A model generated the notes under the pieces. That model made no database searches and was not told the DNA's origin. It was given only the letters and a program-made list of their open reading frames with translations. Shown here one piece after another: positions 1 to 8,758 of a DNA stretch of 64,000 nt. The stretch covers positions 1 to 64,000 of the forward strand of contig CAYODJ010000005.1 of NCBI GenBank assembly GCA_964402715.1. Direction: 5' to 3'. The translations under genes and the position numbers were made by a program. Position 1 is the stretch's first letter. Every line of letters starts with the position of its first letter. The stretch comes from CALXOD01 sp964402715. Its GTDB lineage: Bacteria; Verrucomicrobiota; Lentisphaeria; Victivallales; Victivallaceae.

Positions 1-110
1 ATACATCCGGAATACATGTCGGCGGAATGCTGGAATGGGAAAGGTTATGTTAGCTCAGAATGTTGTAAAACCGGGAAAGAAGCGGATGAAACACTCAAAA
101 GCCGGACAGG

Positions 111-143
111 AAAAACGCCCGGAAAACCCTGACGGATCGGGCG
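111..143 (-). terminator. Possible Rho-independent terminator after tRNA-Ser
   Basis: Read on the minus strand, CGCCCG (143-138) can pair with CGGGCG (121-116) across a 16-nt loop, and five T follow (115-111). It lies about 80 nt beyond the tRNA-Ser 3' end, the right side for ending that transcript. The loop is long and the stem only 6 bp, so this is a weak candidate. Confidence 0.3.
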
Positions 144-144
144 A

Positions 145-168
145 AATCTGACATATAATCTGACATAC
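145..168. repeat. Tandem 12-bp repeat, two copies
   Basis: AATCTGACATAT (145-156) is followed directly by AATCTGACATAC (157-168), 11 of 12 positions identical, in an A+T-rich stretch without a gene. No function is assigned. It could be a protein-binding site for something left of the window or simple slippage. Confidence 0.6.
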
Positions 169-226
169 AAAATTTAATCGACATAAAACCAAATAAGAAT
201 AATTTGAGGGGAAAAAAACGAAATAC

Positions 227-316
227 TGGCGGAGAGAGAGGGATTCGAACCCTCGGTACGGTTGCCCGTACAACGATTTTCGAGACCGTCGCCTTCGACC
301 ACTCAGCCATCTCTCC
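227..316 (-). tRNA. tRNA-Ser (anticodon CGA)
   Basis: The minus strand folds as a class-II tRNA. The acceptor GGAGAGA pairs with TCTCTCC, the anticodon loop CTCGAAA carries CGA on a 5-bp stem ACGGT/ATCGT with one wobble pair, a long variable arm is typical of tRNA-Ser, and the T-loop is GGTTCGAATCC. The 3' CCA is encoded (229-227). It decodes UCG. The gene is divergent from cysS. Confidence 0.97.
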
Positions 317-364
317 GAAAATGGTCAACCTGTCAGCAGCGGACTGCGGGCATCAGGTGCGCGT

Positions 365-394
365 ACTATAATGCCTGTTCGGTTTTTTTTCCAA
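365..394 (-). promoter_or_regulatory. Putative promoter of tRNA-Ser
   Basis: On the minus strand TTGGAA (394-389), an 18-bp spacer and TATAGT (370-365). Predicted transcription start near 358, about 42 nt before the tRNA 5' end. Confidence 0.45.
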
Positions 395-516
395 TGACAT
401 CTCTGAAAAACGTCATCCTCCTCAGAGTTAGTCGGACGGAGCGAATGGCCTGCTCGAATGGGAGGGGAGCCATTCCGGCGAATGCAATCGTCCGCCGGAG
501 AAATTAAAGGCCGCTT

Positions 517-545
517 TTGAAATTCACGGGAGTTCGGCATACATT
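517..545 (+). promoter_or_regulatory. Putative promoter of cysS
   Basis: TTGAAA (517-522), 17-bp spacer, TACATT (540-545). Predicted start near 552, giving a leader of about 110 nt before cysS. Confidence 0.5.
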
Positions 546-661
546 AAGAACCGTTCTGCAACTCGTGAACCGCAGAGAGAAAACGATGCCGCGCACGACG
601 GAAATCGCGGATGCGGGATCGTCCGGCAGCGGCGGATGAATAAATCAAATCTAGGTCGAGT

Positions 662-2107
662 ATGGAAATTTCTTTGTTCAACACGCTGAGCCGCAGCGTG
701 GAGCAGTTCCGGCCCGTCGAGGAGGGCACGGCGAAAATGTACACCTGCGGCCCCACGGTGTACAATTACGCTCATATCGGTAATTTCCGCGCATATGTTT
801 TCGAGGATCTTCTGCGCCGGACGCTGGAATATGCCGGACTGCGTGTGGTTCATGTGATGAATCTGACGGATGTCGACGACAAGACCATCCGCGATTCCCA
901 GGCCGCCGGCATGGCGCTGGGAGACTTTACGGCTCGATACAAACAGGCTTTCTTCGATGATCTCAGGGCGTTGAACATCGAGCCGGCGTCTCGCTATCCG
1001 GCGGCCACCGAGCATATCCCGGAGATGATAGCGCTGATCGAGAAACTGTGCAGCAGAGGGTGCGCGTATCAATCGGACGACGGCTGCGTCTATTTTTCCA
1101 TCGACAGCTTCCCGTCATACGGCAGACTTGCCAGGATTGACAGGAGCAACCAGCGTTCCGGAGTCCGGATAAAGAACGACGAGTACGTCAAGGAGGCGGT
1201 CGGCGACTTCGCCTTGTGGAAGGCGCGCGACGCTGCGGACGGCGATGTGTGGTGGGACAGTCCGTGGGGCCCCGGCCGCCCGGGATGGCACATCGAATGC
1301 AGCGCCATGAGCATGAAGTATCTGGGAGAGTGTTTCGACATCCACACAGGCGGCGTAGACAACATGTTTCCTCATCATGAGGATGAAATCGCTCAGTGCG
1401 AGGCGGCGACCGGAAGACACTGGGTGAATTACTGGCTTCATTGCGCACACCTGATGGTCGACGGCGAGAAGATGTCTAAATCGCTGGGCAACTTCTACAC
1501 GTTGCGCGACCTGCTGGAACGCGGCTGGTCCGGACGGGAGATACGCTGGGTGCTGATTGGTACGCACTATCGGCGGAAGCTCAATTTCACCTTCAATGCA
1601 CTGGAGCAGGCGCGCGACATCCTGCGCCGCGTGGATGATCTGATCGGCCGCCTGAGTCGTGGAGAGTTTCAGGATTCGGACACTCCGTCGGAGGTTTCTG
1701 ACGATCTTACGGAGCTGCTGCAGTCGGCGGAAGCAAAATTCGAGCGGGGAATAAGCGATGATCTGAATATTTCCGGCGCGAATGCGGCTCTTTTTGAACT
1801 GCTCAAGGGTGCGAACCGGTTGCTGGATTCCGATGCGCTCGGTGCGTCCGGCTCTCGACGCGTGCTGGAGATGCTGCGGAGTTTCGACAGAGTTTTCGGT
1901 TGCCTGACGGTCGGCGGAGCTGAAGCTCAGTCCGCACCCGGCGGCGACGCCGCTCCGGAGCGGGTTGTCGCCTTGGCGGAGGAGCGTCGTGCGGCGCGGC
2001 AGGCGAGGAATTTTGCCGAATCCGATCGGCTGCGTGACGAGATCGGTCGTGCCGGATTCACCATTGAAGACGTCCCCGGCGGATCCTACCGATTGAAGAA
2101 ACGCTGA
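662..2107 (+). CDS. cysS: Cysteinyl-tRNA synthetase
   Basis: Charges tRNA-Cys with cysteine in the cytoplasm (class Ia, monomeric). The 481-aa protein has the family's usual length. The HIGH-type signature is AHIGN near residues 37-41, and the KMSKS loop (EKMSKS) lies near residue 270. A zinc site is suggested by Cys29 (TCGP) together with WHIECSAM and the HHEDE segment. The C-terminal helical anticodon-binding part ends in the typical RxARxxxxFxxSDxLRDEI segment. The start ATG at 662 has only a weak ribosome binding site but matches the family N-terminus (xxxLFNTLSR). The gene has its own promoter candidate and converges with ribBA 59 nt downstream. Confidence 0.98.
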   Translation: MEISLFNTLSRSVEQFRPVEEGTAKMYTCGPTVYNYAHIGNFRAYVFEDLLRRTLEYAGLRVVHVMNLTDVDDKTIRDSQAAGMALGDFTARYKQAFFDDLRALNIEPASRYPAATEHIPEMIALIEKLCSRGCAYQSDDGCVYFSIDSFPSYGRLARIDRSNQRSGVRIKNDEYVKEAVGDFALWKARDAADGDVWWDSPWGPGRPGWHIECSAMSMKYLGECFDIHTGGVDNMFPHHEDEIAQCEAATGRHWVNYWLHCAHLMVDGEKMSKSLGNFYTLRDLLERGWSGREIRWVLIGTHYRRKLNFTFNALEQARDILRRVDDLIGRLSRGEFQDSDTPSEVSDDLTELLQSAEAKFERGISDDLNISGANAALFELLKGANRLLDSDALGASGSRRVLEMLRSFDRVFGCLTVGGAEAQSAPGGDAAPERVVALAEERRAARQARNFAESDRLRDEIGRAGFTIEDVPGGSYRLKKR

Positions 2108-2166
2108 CGGGCGTTCTGTGTCATTCGTTCCGATCTTCGCGTCTCTGTCCGGATTATCCGTGCATG

Positions 2167-3375
2167 CTAAAACATGTGCCCCATCCGTTCCTTTTTGGTA
2201 CGCAGGTATCCGGCGTTGTCTTTGCCGGGCGGAATGACGATGGGCACCCTTTCGGTCACCGAGATGCCGAATCCCGCAAGTCCGACCAGCTTCAGCGGAT
2301 TGTTGGTCATCAGCCGGATTGACTTCAGTCCGAGATCCAGCAGAATCTGCACACCGATGCCGTAGTCGCGCAGATCCGCGGGGAATCCGAGCTTCCTGTT
2401 TGCGTCGACGGTGTCGTATCCCTCGTCCTGGAGTTTGTAGGCGCTGATCTTGTTGAAAATGCCGATGCCACGTCCCTCCTGGCGCAGATAAACGATGACT
2501 CCGGAACCGTTCTGAACTATCAGTCGCATGGCGTGATGCAGCTGATCGCCGCAGTCGCAGCGGAGAGAACCGAAAACATCTCCGGTGAGGCATTCGCTGT
2601 GAACGCGTACAAGCACGTTTTCCTTGTTGACGATGTCGCCGTGCACCAGAGCCACCGGCTCGAGCTGAGTGTGAACTTTCGAGCGGTAGGCGATGATGTC
2701 GAAGTCGCCGTAGCATGTCGGCAGGTGCGCACGAGCACCTCTGACAATCAGCACCTCGCGGCGCCGGCGGTAGTTGACGAGATCCGCCACGGACCCCCAT
2801 TTGAGATTATGCCTCCTGCGGAACGCGTCCAGTTGCGGAAGCCGCGCCACATTGCCGCAGTTGTCCATTATCTCGCATATTACCGCGGCGGGAGCCAGAC
2901 CGGACATCCGGGCCAGATCGACGGCCGCTTCCGTGTGTCCGGTGCGGCGGAGCACGCCTCCGTCCCGTGCTATGATCGGAAAGACATGTCCGGGGCTGGA
3001 GAACGACTCCGGCTTCGACGCGGGGTCGAGCAGCGCCGCCACCGTGGCCGCCCGGTTGTCGGCGGATGCGGAGACAGCGTCTGGGCACACGTCGACACTT
3101 TGCGTGAAAGCGGCATCGAATTTGTCCCGTGAGTGCATGGAATCGGAGCCGGCGTGAAGCCGCAGTTCCTGCGCCCGCTCCCGCGTGATCGGCACGCAGA
3201 TCACGCCGTGCGCATTGGCCGACATAAAGGCGATCGCCTCGGCCGTGGCGTGAGCGGCGGCAACCACCAGGTCGCCCGCATTTTCCCGATCTTCGTCATC
3301 GACTATGATCACTGTCTCGCCCCGGCCGACGGCGTCAATCAGGTCTTCCACGGGATCAAATTGAAACCTGTCCAT
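2167..3375 (-). CDS. ribBA: Bifunctional DHBP synthase / GTP cyclohydrolase II
   Basis: Supplies both precursors of riboflavin. The N-terminal RibB domain (about 1-200) converts ribulose 5-phosphate to 3,4-dihydroxy-2-butanone 4-phosphate and shows the acidic loop DDEDRENAGD. The C-terminal RibA domain (about 205-400) opens GTP, with the zinc ligands C-x10-C-x-C in CLTGDVFGSLRCDC, followed by RQEGRGIG and DLRDYGIG. Both halves look intact, so it is probably a true fusion enzyme; some RibBA proteins have one dead half, which only an assay would exclude. It lies 131 nt downstream of murJ on the same strand, away from ribH and ribD-ribE at 33-37 kb. No FMN riboswitch (RFN element) is recognisable upstream. 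Confidence 0.96.
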   Translation of the reverse strand: MDRFQFDPVEDLIDAVGRGETVIIVDDEDRENAGDLVVAAAHATAEAIAFMSANAHGVICVPITRERAQELRLHAGSDSMHSRDKFDAAFTQSVDVCPDAVSASADNRAATVAALLDPASKPESFSSPGHVFPIIARDGGVLRRTGHTEAAVDLARMSGLAPAAVICEIMDNCGNVARLPQLDAFRRRHNLKWGSVADLVNYRRRREVLIVRGARAHLPTCYGDFDIIAYRSKVHTQLEPVALVHGDIVNKENVLVRVHSECLTGDVFGSLRCDCGDQLHHAMRLIVQNGSGVIVYLRQEGRGIGIFNKISAYKLQDEGYDTVDANRKLGFPADLRDYGIGVQILLDLGLKSIRLMTNNPLKLVGLAGFGISVTERVPIVIPPGKDNAGYLRTKKERMGHMF

Positions 3376-3506
3376 AATCCGCAGTCAAAATCCTTCCATT
3401 TCATGTTTCGTCGACGGCGGCTCCGCGCATCGGGCGGATGCCGGACGTGTGTTCCCGCTCCGTCGCCACGTTTACATATTCTGTCGCTCGCAGCGGAGCC
3501 GGCCAT

Positions 3507-5147
3507 TCAACGTTTGCCGCATTTTTCCGTAGCGTCCCGGCGGGACAGGTGATGCCGATGCGTCGTCCGCCGCTCTGAGTTGCCGATGAAGATCCGCAGC
3601 ATCTCCCGTGGCTCACGGCATCCCAGGAGCCAGCATGACGCCAGATAAACTGATGAAAAACACACCAGTGCGATCAGAAAGGGGGCCAACTCCCCTGCGA
3701 CCGGCACAGTGAGACGGCGCTGCAGGTGAGGGTAGATGAAAAAACATCCTGCCGCGGCCGACGATGCGGCGAGTGTCCGCATCAGCGTTGACGCCAGAGT
3801 CAGCGGTTTGAACGGAACGTCTTCGCGGCGCAGTGTGCGCAGCAGCAGCGTGTTGTTCAGGAAGGCGGATACGACCGTCGCCAGGGCGATGCCGCCCTGC
3901 CTCAGCGGCCACATCAATATCAGGTTCAATATCAGGTTGACGAAGATGCACAGCAGCGACACGCGGAGGGGGGTGAGCATTTTTTTGCGGGCGTAGAACG
4001 CCGGCAGTATGACTTTCTGCGAGCAGAACGCCGGAATGCCGGCTCCGTAAAACAGCGCAGCCTGACAGGTCTCGGAAAGATCCGACGTCGTGAAGTTGCC
4101 GTGCAGGAACAGAATACGTATGACCGGCTCGCGGAAAACCATCACGAACACCGCCATCGGCACGCAGACGAAATATACCTGGCGCAGGCCGAACGCCAGA
4201 TCCTCTCCCAGCGACTCGAGATCCTCGTGCGCCGCGGCATTGGACATATTGGCCATGAGTACGGAGCCTAGCGACAGAGCGAATATGCCGATGGGAAGAT
4301 CTATAATCCGGTCGGTGTAGCTCAGCGCCGGCACCGCCTGCGGACCGAGGTACGACGCCAGAATCCGATCCGCCAGAAAACTTACCTGAAGCGCCGCGCC
4401 GCCGATGAAGCCCGGAAGCACCAGACGATATAATTCGCCCAGAACCCTGCGGTGATTGCTCCAGCACCGCCGGCGCAGCTCCCGGAAATCGGGAAAGACT
4501 CCCCTGCGGAAAAGAAGCCAGATCATCAGAGCCAGCTGCAATGAGCCGGAGACAAGCACCAGCAGCGAGAGCAGCTTCAGGAAAGGGTACAGCGGACCGT
4601 CGTGCTGCCACAATCTGACGGACAGCCCCGCGATAAGGAACACATTGAGCAGCAATGCGCTCAGAGCCGGCAGAAAAAAAACCTTGCGCGAGTTCAAAAT
4701 GGCGCATATGACACCCACCAGACATATGGGTATGGCGTACGGCATCAGAAACGGCAGCAGGCGCAGAGCCATCCGGTTGTGAACTGCGGTGACATGCGGA
4801 AGCATCAGTGCCGCAGCCGCCGACACGGTGACCGTAATCAGAGACAGCAGCACTGTCAGCGCGGTGAGGATTACCGCCAGATCCTTGCGCACCTGTCCCA
4901 TGCCGCGTCTCGCCTCCGTGTGGGCGATCATCGGGATCATTGCCGTGCCGAGCGCACCCTCTCCTAGCAGCCGTCGGAACAGGTTGGGCGCCATGAACGC
5001 CAGCTGCCATGCGCTGGCGGCGGCGCCGCCGCCCAGCGTCATTGCCTCGAACATGACGCGGACAAGCCCCAGAAGCCTGCTCAGGAGCGTGGCGCAGGCG
5101 ACGCCGATGGAGCTCTTGAGAATGCGCTGCTGTCTGCGGTTGGTCAT
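3507..5147 (-). CDS. murJ: Lipid II flippase MurJ (MviN family)
   Basis: Inner-membrane protein of the MOP superfamily that flips lipid II to the periplasm for peptidoglycan synthesis. The 546-aa protein has about 14 hydrophobic segments. The N-terminus SRLLGLVRVMFEA and the FRRLLGEGALGTAMIP segment match the MurJ signature (FRxLxxEGAxxxAFxP). The C-terminal residues 515-546 are basic and polar. The start ATG at 5147 fits the family. A promoter candidate lies about 200 nt upstream (5347-5375). ribBA follows on the same strand, so the two may be cotranscribed. Confidence 0.95.
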   Translation of the reverse strand: MTNRRQQRILKSSIGVACATLLSRLLGLVRVMFEAMTLGGGAAASAWQLAFMAPNLFRRLLGEGALGTAMIPMIAHTEARRGMGQVRKDLAVILTALTVLLSLITVTVSAAAALMLPHVTAVHNRMALRLLPFLMPYAIPICLVGVICAILNSRKVFFLPALSALLLNVFLIAGLSVRLWQHDGPLYPFLKLLSLLVLVSGSLQLALMIWLLFRRGVFPDFRELRRRCWSNHRRVLGELYRLVLPGFIGGAALQVSFLADRILASYLGPQAVPALSYTDRIIDLPIGIFALSLGSVLMANMSNAAAHEDLESLGEDLAFGLRQVYFVCVPMAVFVMVFREPVIRILFLHGNFTTSDLSETCQAALFYGAGIPAFCSQKVILPAFYARKKMLTPLRVSLLCIFVNLILNLILMWPLRQGGIALATVVSAFLNNTLLLRTLRREDVPFKPLTLASTLMRTLAASSAAAGCFFIYPHLQRRLTVPVAGELAPFLIALVCFSSVYLASCWLLGCREPREMLRIFIGNSERRTTHRHHLSRRDATEKCGKR

Positions 5148-5346
5148 CGACTTGATTTCTTCGAAGAGGACGAACGGTGCTCCGCAGATGCCGTCAGTTC
5201 TGCATGAGAGCCGCGAGTCGGAGCAAGGTCATGTTGAATTTCAAAAATTCCCGGAAATCCGTCTTGTGCATTTCCGTTTGACGCAGACGCCGGCGGATCC
5301 CGCAGTGCGTTGACGTGACGGCATTCCAAGGCGGGGAATACGGCTT

Positions 5347-5375
5347 AATATAAGTTTTACCGATGCTCTTTGCAA
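5347..5375 (-). promoter_or_regulatory. Putative promoter of murJ
   Basis: Minus strand TTGCAA (5375-5370), 17-bp spacer, TATATT (5352-5347). Confidence 0.6.
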
Positions 5376-5540
5376 GTGTTCTTGAGTGGCTTCGCCGTGT
5401 GTCGGCGCGTCGCCGGGAAGATCGGTTCAGTAAGCGGTGCGTCGGTTGGAGAGCACCGCAGGAGCCGGACGGCGGTCTCCGCCTGACCTCCTTCTACGGA
5501 CGGCGGGGATGTCCGTGCTGGATTTTCGCCGGTGCGCAAG

Positions 5541-5569
5541 TTGCTTTCTCAGGGGAAACAGTGTATCTT
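5541..5569 (+). promoter_or_regulatory. Putative promoter of lipoprotein-nrdR unit
   Basis: TTGCTT (5541-5546), 17-bp spacer, TATCTT (5564-5569). The start would be near 5576, about 70 nt before the lipoprotein ATG. Confidence 0.5.
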
Positions 5570-5646
5570 ACGATCCGCAGTGTCGGCGAATGACTTCCTC
5601 GGATGACGCGGGGAGTGATTCTCCTTGGCTGTCCGGATCGGATGCT

Positions 5647-6726
5647 ATGAAATCTGCAACTTTGAGAATTTTGCGTCGTCGGTTGACCGCTCTTACGGCG
5701 CTGACCGTGTCGCTGTGCTGGCTGCCGACAGGATGCCGCAGTCAGGACGGGACGCCTGTGCCGATTCCGGAGGTCACGTCGGAACTGGCTGAGCGCGGGA
5801 GGTCGCTCTCGGATGCGATGGCGTCGGCTCCGGTCCGCGGAACGGTGCTGCACCCGCGTCAGTGGCTTCTTTACCGGACTCGGCCGACAGAGCTTGCGGA
5901 ACGCGCCGCGGCGCTTGGATTGAACCGGTTATATTTTGTGGCGCCGCCGGAAACCATATCCGACTTGGACTCGGCGTCAGGCGAACTTCTGGGCGATTTG
6001 GCGAAAGCCGCGAAAGACGCGTCGGTTGAGTGTGAAATAATGCTGCTGCAGCGCGACTATGTGCCGCGCCGTTTCGGCACTGTGCTGCAGCGTAAATTTT
6101 CCGAGCCGAGACCGCTGCATGCCGCCGCGCTGAAACTCGCCGGATTTCTTGCCGGACGCGGGTCGGCGTTCAGCGGCGTCACGGTCTCATCCGAGGTTCA
6201 TATGTTCACGCTGGCCAGTCCGGAACTGCCGTCCAACGCGATCTACCTCTGGAGCGACAGAGCCTACGGGGTCGGACGCGACAACGACATCCTCATACGG
6301 CAGCTACTTGTCGACCTCGCGGACTTCCGACAGACGCTCGGGACGTTCTGTTCCCGTTTCACGGTCGCGGTGCCGGATTTTTATCACGATCGGACGGAGG
6401 ACGGCGACCTGAGCTGCGGATCGGTCGGCGATTTTCTCAAGGTGGCCGATGCAGTGATGGTGATCGGCAGCGGGAACCGTCCTACGGAATGTCTGGAGTC
6501 CGTGATGTCGGAGATGTCCGCAAGGGATGTTCGTCCAGGATCGCTGCTTATGGGAATTTTTCTGGCGGAGCACTCATCGGACAACCGTGCGGCGCTGCGC
6601 CGGCGTGACTGGGCGGATTTCGTGAAGATTGTCGCTTTTTTGCGTGAGCACGTTCAAGAGAAACAGGCCTTCGCCGGAATGGTGATCGCTCCGTGGAACA
6701 ACCTGGAGCTTCTGTGGCTGCGCTAG
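5647..6726 (+). CDS. Putative lipoprotein of unknown function
   Basis: I do not recognise a family. With the start at ATG 5647 the 359-aa product has a lipoprotein signal: basic residues (RILRRR), a hydrophobic stretch, then the lipobox LPTG-C at about residue 27. The reading frame is open further upstream to 5437, but that part lacks a signal sequence and overlaps the promoter. The mature protein has alternating helix/strand segments (for example GLNRLYFVAPPE, FSGVTVSSEV, VADAVMVIGSG) that recall a TIM-barrel glycosidase-like fold. No catalytic motif can be named. nrdR follows 75 nt downstream. It is probably a periplasm-facing lipoprotein; the function is unknown. Confidence 0.7.
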   Translation: MKSATLRILRRRLTALTALTVSLCWLPTGCRSQDGTPVPIPEVTSELAERGRSLSDAMASAPVRGTVLHPRQWLLYRTRPTELAERAAALGLNRLYFVAPPETISDLDSASGELLGDLAKAAKDASVECEIMLLQRDYVPRRFGTVLQRKFSEPRPLHAAALKLAGFLAGRGSAFSGVTVSSEVHMFTLASPELPSNAIYLWSDRAYGVGRDNDILIRQLLVDLADFRQTLGTFCSRFTVAVPDFYHDRTEDGDLSCGSVGDFLKVADAVMVIGSGNRPTECLESVMSEMSARDVRPGSLLMGIFLAEHSSDNRAALRRRDWADFVKIVAFLREHVQEKQAFAGMVIAPWNNLELLWLR

Positions 6727-6801
6727 CGCAGAGTAGTCATCGTCCGGCCGCGGCAGGGGCGAAGCCGATCGGTTTTTCGGAAAAGCGGCGGCAAACGTGG
6801 A

Positions 6802-7260
6802 ATGAGTGTGAGTATGCGCTGTCCTAAATGCGGATGTCTGGAAGACAGGGTCATCGATTCCCGTGCGGTGAAAGATGAAACCGGCGTGCGGCGCCGCAGG
6901 GAGTGTCTGCGCTGCAGCTACCGCTTCACCACGATAGAGAGCGTCATCTGCGACAGCTTGAAGGTCGTGAAGCGGAATCTGGTGCGGGAGGATTTTGACC
7001 CGCAGAAGCTTCGCAACGGCATTCAGAACGCATGCTACAAACGTCCGGTGAGCCCTGTTGAGCTGGACCGCATGGTGGCCGATCTCACCGCGGCAATCCT
7101 GCGTGATTTCGACAAGGAAATCTCCAGCGCGGAGATCGGCGCGCGGGTGATGACAGCGCTGAGGGCGCTGGATCAGGTCGCATACGTCCGTTTCGCGTCA
7201 GTGTACCGAAAATTCAAGGATGTGGATGAATTCATCGAGGAAATACGTTCGCTGCGTTGA
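6802..7260 (+). CDS. nrdR: Transcriptional repressor NrdR
   Basis: Zinc-ribbon/ATP-cone repressor of ribonucleotide reductase genes; the ATP-cone senses ATP/dATP. The 152-aa protein has the usual length. The N-terminal ribbon shows CPKC (7-10) and CLRC (about 36-39) with the DSRAVKDETGVRRRREC stretch characteristic of NrdR. The ATP-cone spans about 50-140 (VKRNLVREDFDPQKLRNGI). Two starts are possible, ATG 6802 and ATG 6814. The second would begin MRCPKCG, the commonest NrdR N-terminus, and has the better-placed GGA. No ribonucleotide reductase gene lies in the window. The next gene also appears to carry an ATP-cone. Confidence 0.96.
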   Translation: MSVSMRCPKCGCLEDRVIDSRAVKDETGVRRRRECLRCSYRFTTIESVICDSLKVVKRNLVREDFDPQKLRNGIQNACYKRPVSPVELDRMVADLTAAILRDFDKEISSAEIGARVMTALRALDQVAYVRFASVYRKFKDVDEFIEEIRSLR

Positions 7261-7344
7261 AAACTCCGCCGTGACGCGTCGGACCGGCGAGACCGGGCTG
7301 CGGACGGGCGGATGCGCTTCCCTGCGTCCTGCGGAGATTTGAAT

Positions 7345-8382
7345 ATGCCTCCTGACGATCGGATCATTGTGTTGCAGGACACCGCCGGAGAGCGCACGAA
7401 TTTTGATCCGTCCGAGCTTCAGAACGTGCTGATGCGATGCTTTCTCGACGCCGGATTGCAGGAAATATGCTATCTTGCCTCCGACATTGCTCTGGCGGTG
7501 GAATATGCGTTCGTTCACAGCGGACGGCGGAATCTTGTTTTCGCCGCGGAGGAATTGCGTTCGGCGGTGCTCCGCATACTGGAGGACACCGGACTGAGCG
7601 ACGTCGCGTCCATGTTCCGCCGCAGCGGCGATTCCGGAGCGGTGCGGTGTGCTGATGCGGTATCATGCCGCCGCGGAGAGGATGTCGCCGAGGTGCTGCG
7701 CCGTTACTTCGCCGGTACGGAAACCCATCTGCAGAATCTGTCCGATCGTGTGAGGACTGCGCTGCAGCGGCTGCGGATAGAGAGGGCCATGCCGGGGCTT
7801 ATTGTGGAGCTTGCGCGACATTTTGAGGAAGCGGCGACGATGTTCGACAGTGCGCCGCCGTTCCAGCCGCCGGCGGCGGACGAGGACGGAACGGTGAAAT
7901 CACGGCGGGAGTCGGGGCGGTGTTCCGTCGACGAATATTACCTAGTGTCAAGCGCGGAGATTGCCTCAGCTCTTTCTCCGGAAACCGGCAGGCTTGTGAA
8001 TGACGGAGTAATCCGGCTGCACGGCGTTAGCCGGATTTTGCCAAGCGTGCGGTTTTTCTGTTTTCTGAACCGTCGCGGATGCGGCGACGGGATCAGTGCG
8101 CCGCTCACGGAGCTGGCGCTGGCGCCGCGTCTGTTCGATCTTGGGCGTCATCTGGAGCACTGCAGGGAGGTGACGCAACGTCTTTTTGCGGATTCGGTCT
8201 GCGGATCCGCCGCGCCTCTGCCGGTTTATCTGTCGCTTCCGGACATGGCCGACTTTGTGGAACGCAATCTGGATGTTCTCCGTGGCCGCCCCTGCGAACA
8301 GCTGGCCAGGGAGCTGGCCCAGATGCTGGCATCGGGACTGACGGTGCCGGTGGAGAAGATCAGCATCCCGTTCACCGACTGA
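7345..8382 (+). CDS. Unknown protein with ATP-cone-like N-terminal domain
   Basis: 345 aa from ATG 7345, chosen because GGAG lies 8 nt upstream; an in-frame ATG at 7312 lacks a comparable site. Residues about 5-95 read like an ATP-cone: a strand, then the key FDPSELQNVL segment (compare FDPxKL in NrdR), then helices ending in RSAVLRILEDTGL. This is the nucleotide-sensing module of NrdR and of ribonucleotide reductases. The remaining 250 residues (a helical segment 120-175, then an alpha/beta part from about 195) match nothing I can name, and no glycyl-radical or cysteine-pair motif of a reductase is present. It lies 84 nt after nrdR on the same strand, so it may be a nucleotide-responsive partner. 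The ATP-cone call is moderate; the function is unknown. Confidence 0.65.
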   Translation: MPPDDRIIVLQDTAGERTNFDPSELQNVLMRCFLDAGLQEICYLASDIALAVEYAFVHSGRRNLVFAAEELRSAVLRILEDTGLSDVASMFRRSGDSGAVRCADAVSCRRGEDVAEVLRRYFAGTETHLQNLSDRVRTALQRLRIERAMPGLIVELARHFEEAATMFDSAPPFQPPAADEDGTVKSRRESGRCSVDEYYLVSSAEIASALSPETGRLVNDGVIRLHGVSRILPSVRFFCFLNRRGCGDGISAPLTELALAPRLFDLGRHLEHCREVTQRLFADSVCGSAAPLPVYLSLPDMADFVERNLDVLRGRPCEQLARELAQMLASGLTVPVEKISIPFTD

Positions 8383-8758
8383 AAAAATCCATGTCCGATT
8401 CGGCGGTTCATGTCCCGCAGTGTGTTTTGCCGTCGAGCGCATCGGAGGGGAGGGTGCGGACGAGGGGCGGTTCCCCTCTTTCGCAGTTTTCCGCATCGTG
8501 TCGTGTCCGACGGAGTCCGCCTCATGATTGCCGTGTCGCCGCGGCGGGGGGATGTAGCTGTTCTCAGCTTGAATTGTTCTGGCTGTGATGCTATATTCAA
8601 CCCGCGTCGGACGTTCGGCGCGGTCGGCCGGAGTTTCGGAGTCGTGTTCTCCGCATTCCATGGGTGATCGGAAATGCAAAGCCGCAGCGCCGGCGGTTTT
8701 CAGACAATTGTCCCGGGGAAAGATGATTTCCCGCGAAAATTCAAGGAGCATGTCGAGA
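8383..8758. other. Gap before rpmF, with promoter
   Basis: 376 bases. A short YceD/DUF177-type gene often precedes rpmF, but no reading frame here resembles one. The only supported element is the promoter candidate at 8569-8597, which leaves a leader of roughly 155 nt before rpmF. Confidence 0.5.
8569..8597 (+). promoter_or_regulatory. Putative promoter of rpmF-plsX-fabH
   Basis: TTGAAT (8569-8574), 17-bp spacer, TATATT (8592-8597). The predicted start is near 8604. Confidence 0.65.

Larger units (their letters stand above)
317..661. other. Intergenic region between tRNA-Ser and cysS
   Basis: 345 bases without a supportable protein gene. The region holds a minus-strand promoter candidate for tRNA-Ser (365-394) and a plus-strand candidate for cysS (517-545). 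I see no T-box leader upstream of cysS: the specifier and antiterminator elements (such as AAGGGTGGNACCGCG) are absent. Confidence 0.6.
5148..5646. other. Divergent control region between murJ and a lipoprotein gene
   Basis: About 500 bases without a convincing gene. It contains a minus-strand promoter candidate for murJ (5347-5375) and a plus-strand one for the lipoprotein-nrdR unit (5541-5569). The murJ leader would be about 190 nt. No riboswitch or strong hairpin was recognised. Confidence 0.55.

Noticed and set aside
55..328. Two minus-strand reading frames of 72-77 codons over the tRNA-Ser gene
   Set aside because: They run through the tRNA and its flank, have no ribosome binding site and no recognisable protein feature.
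5144..5329. 61-codon minus-strand frame overlapping the murJ start by ATGA
   Set aside because: TTG start, no clear ribosome binding site, composition biased to Ser/Ala/Arg; more likely part of the murJ leader.
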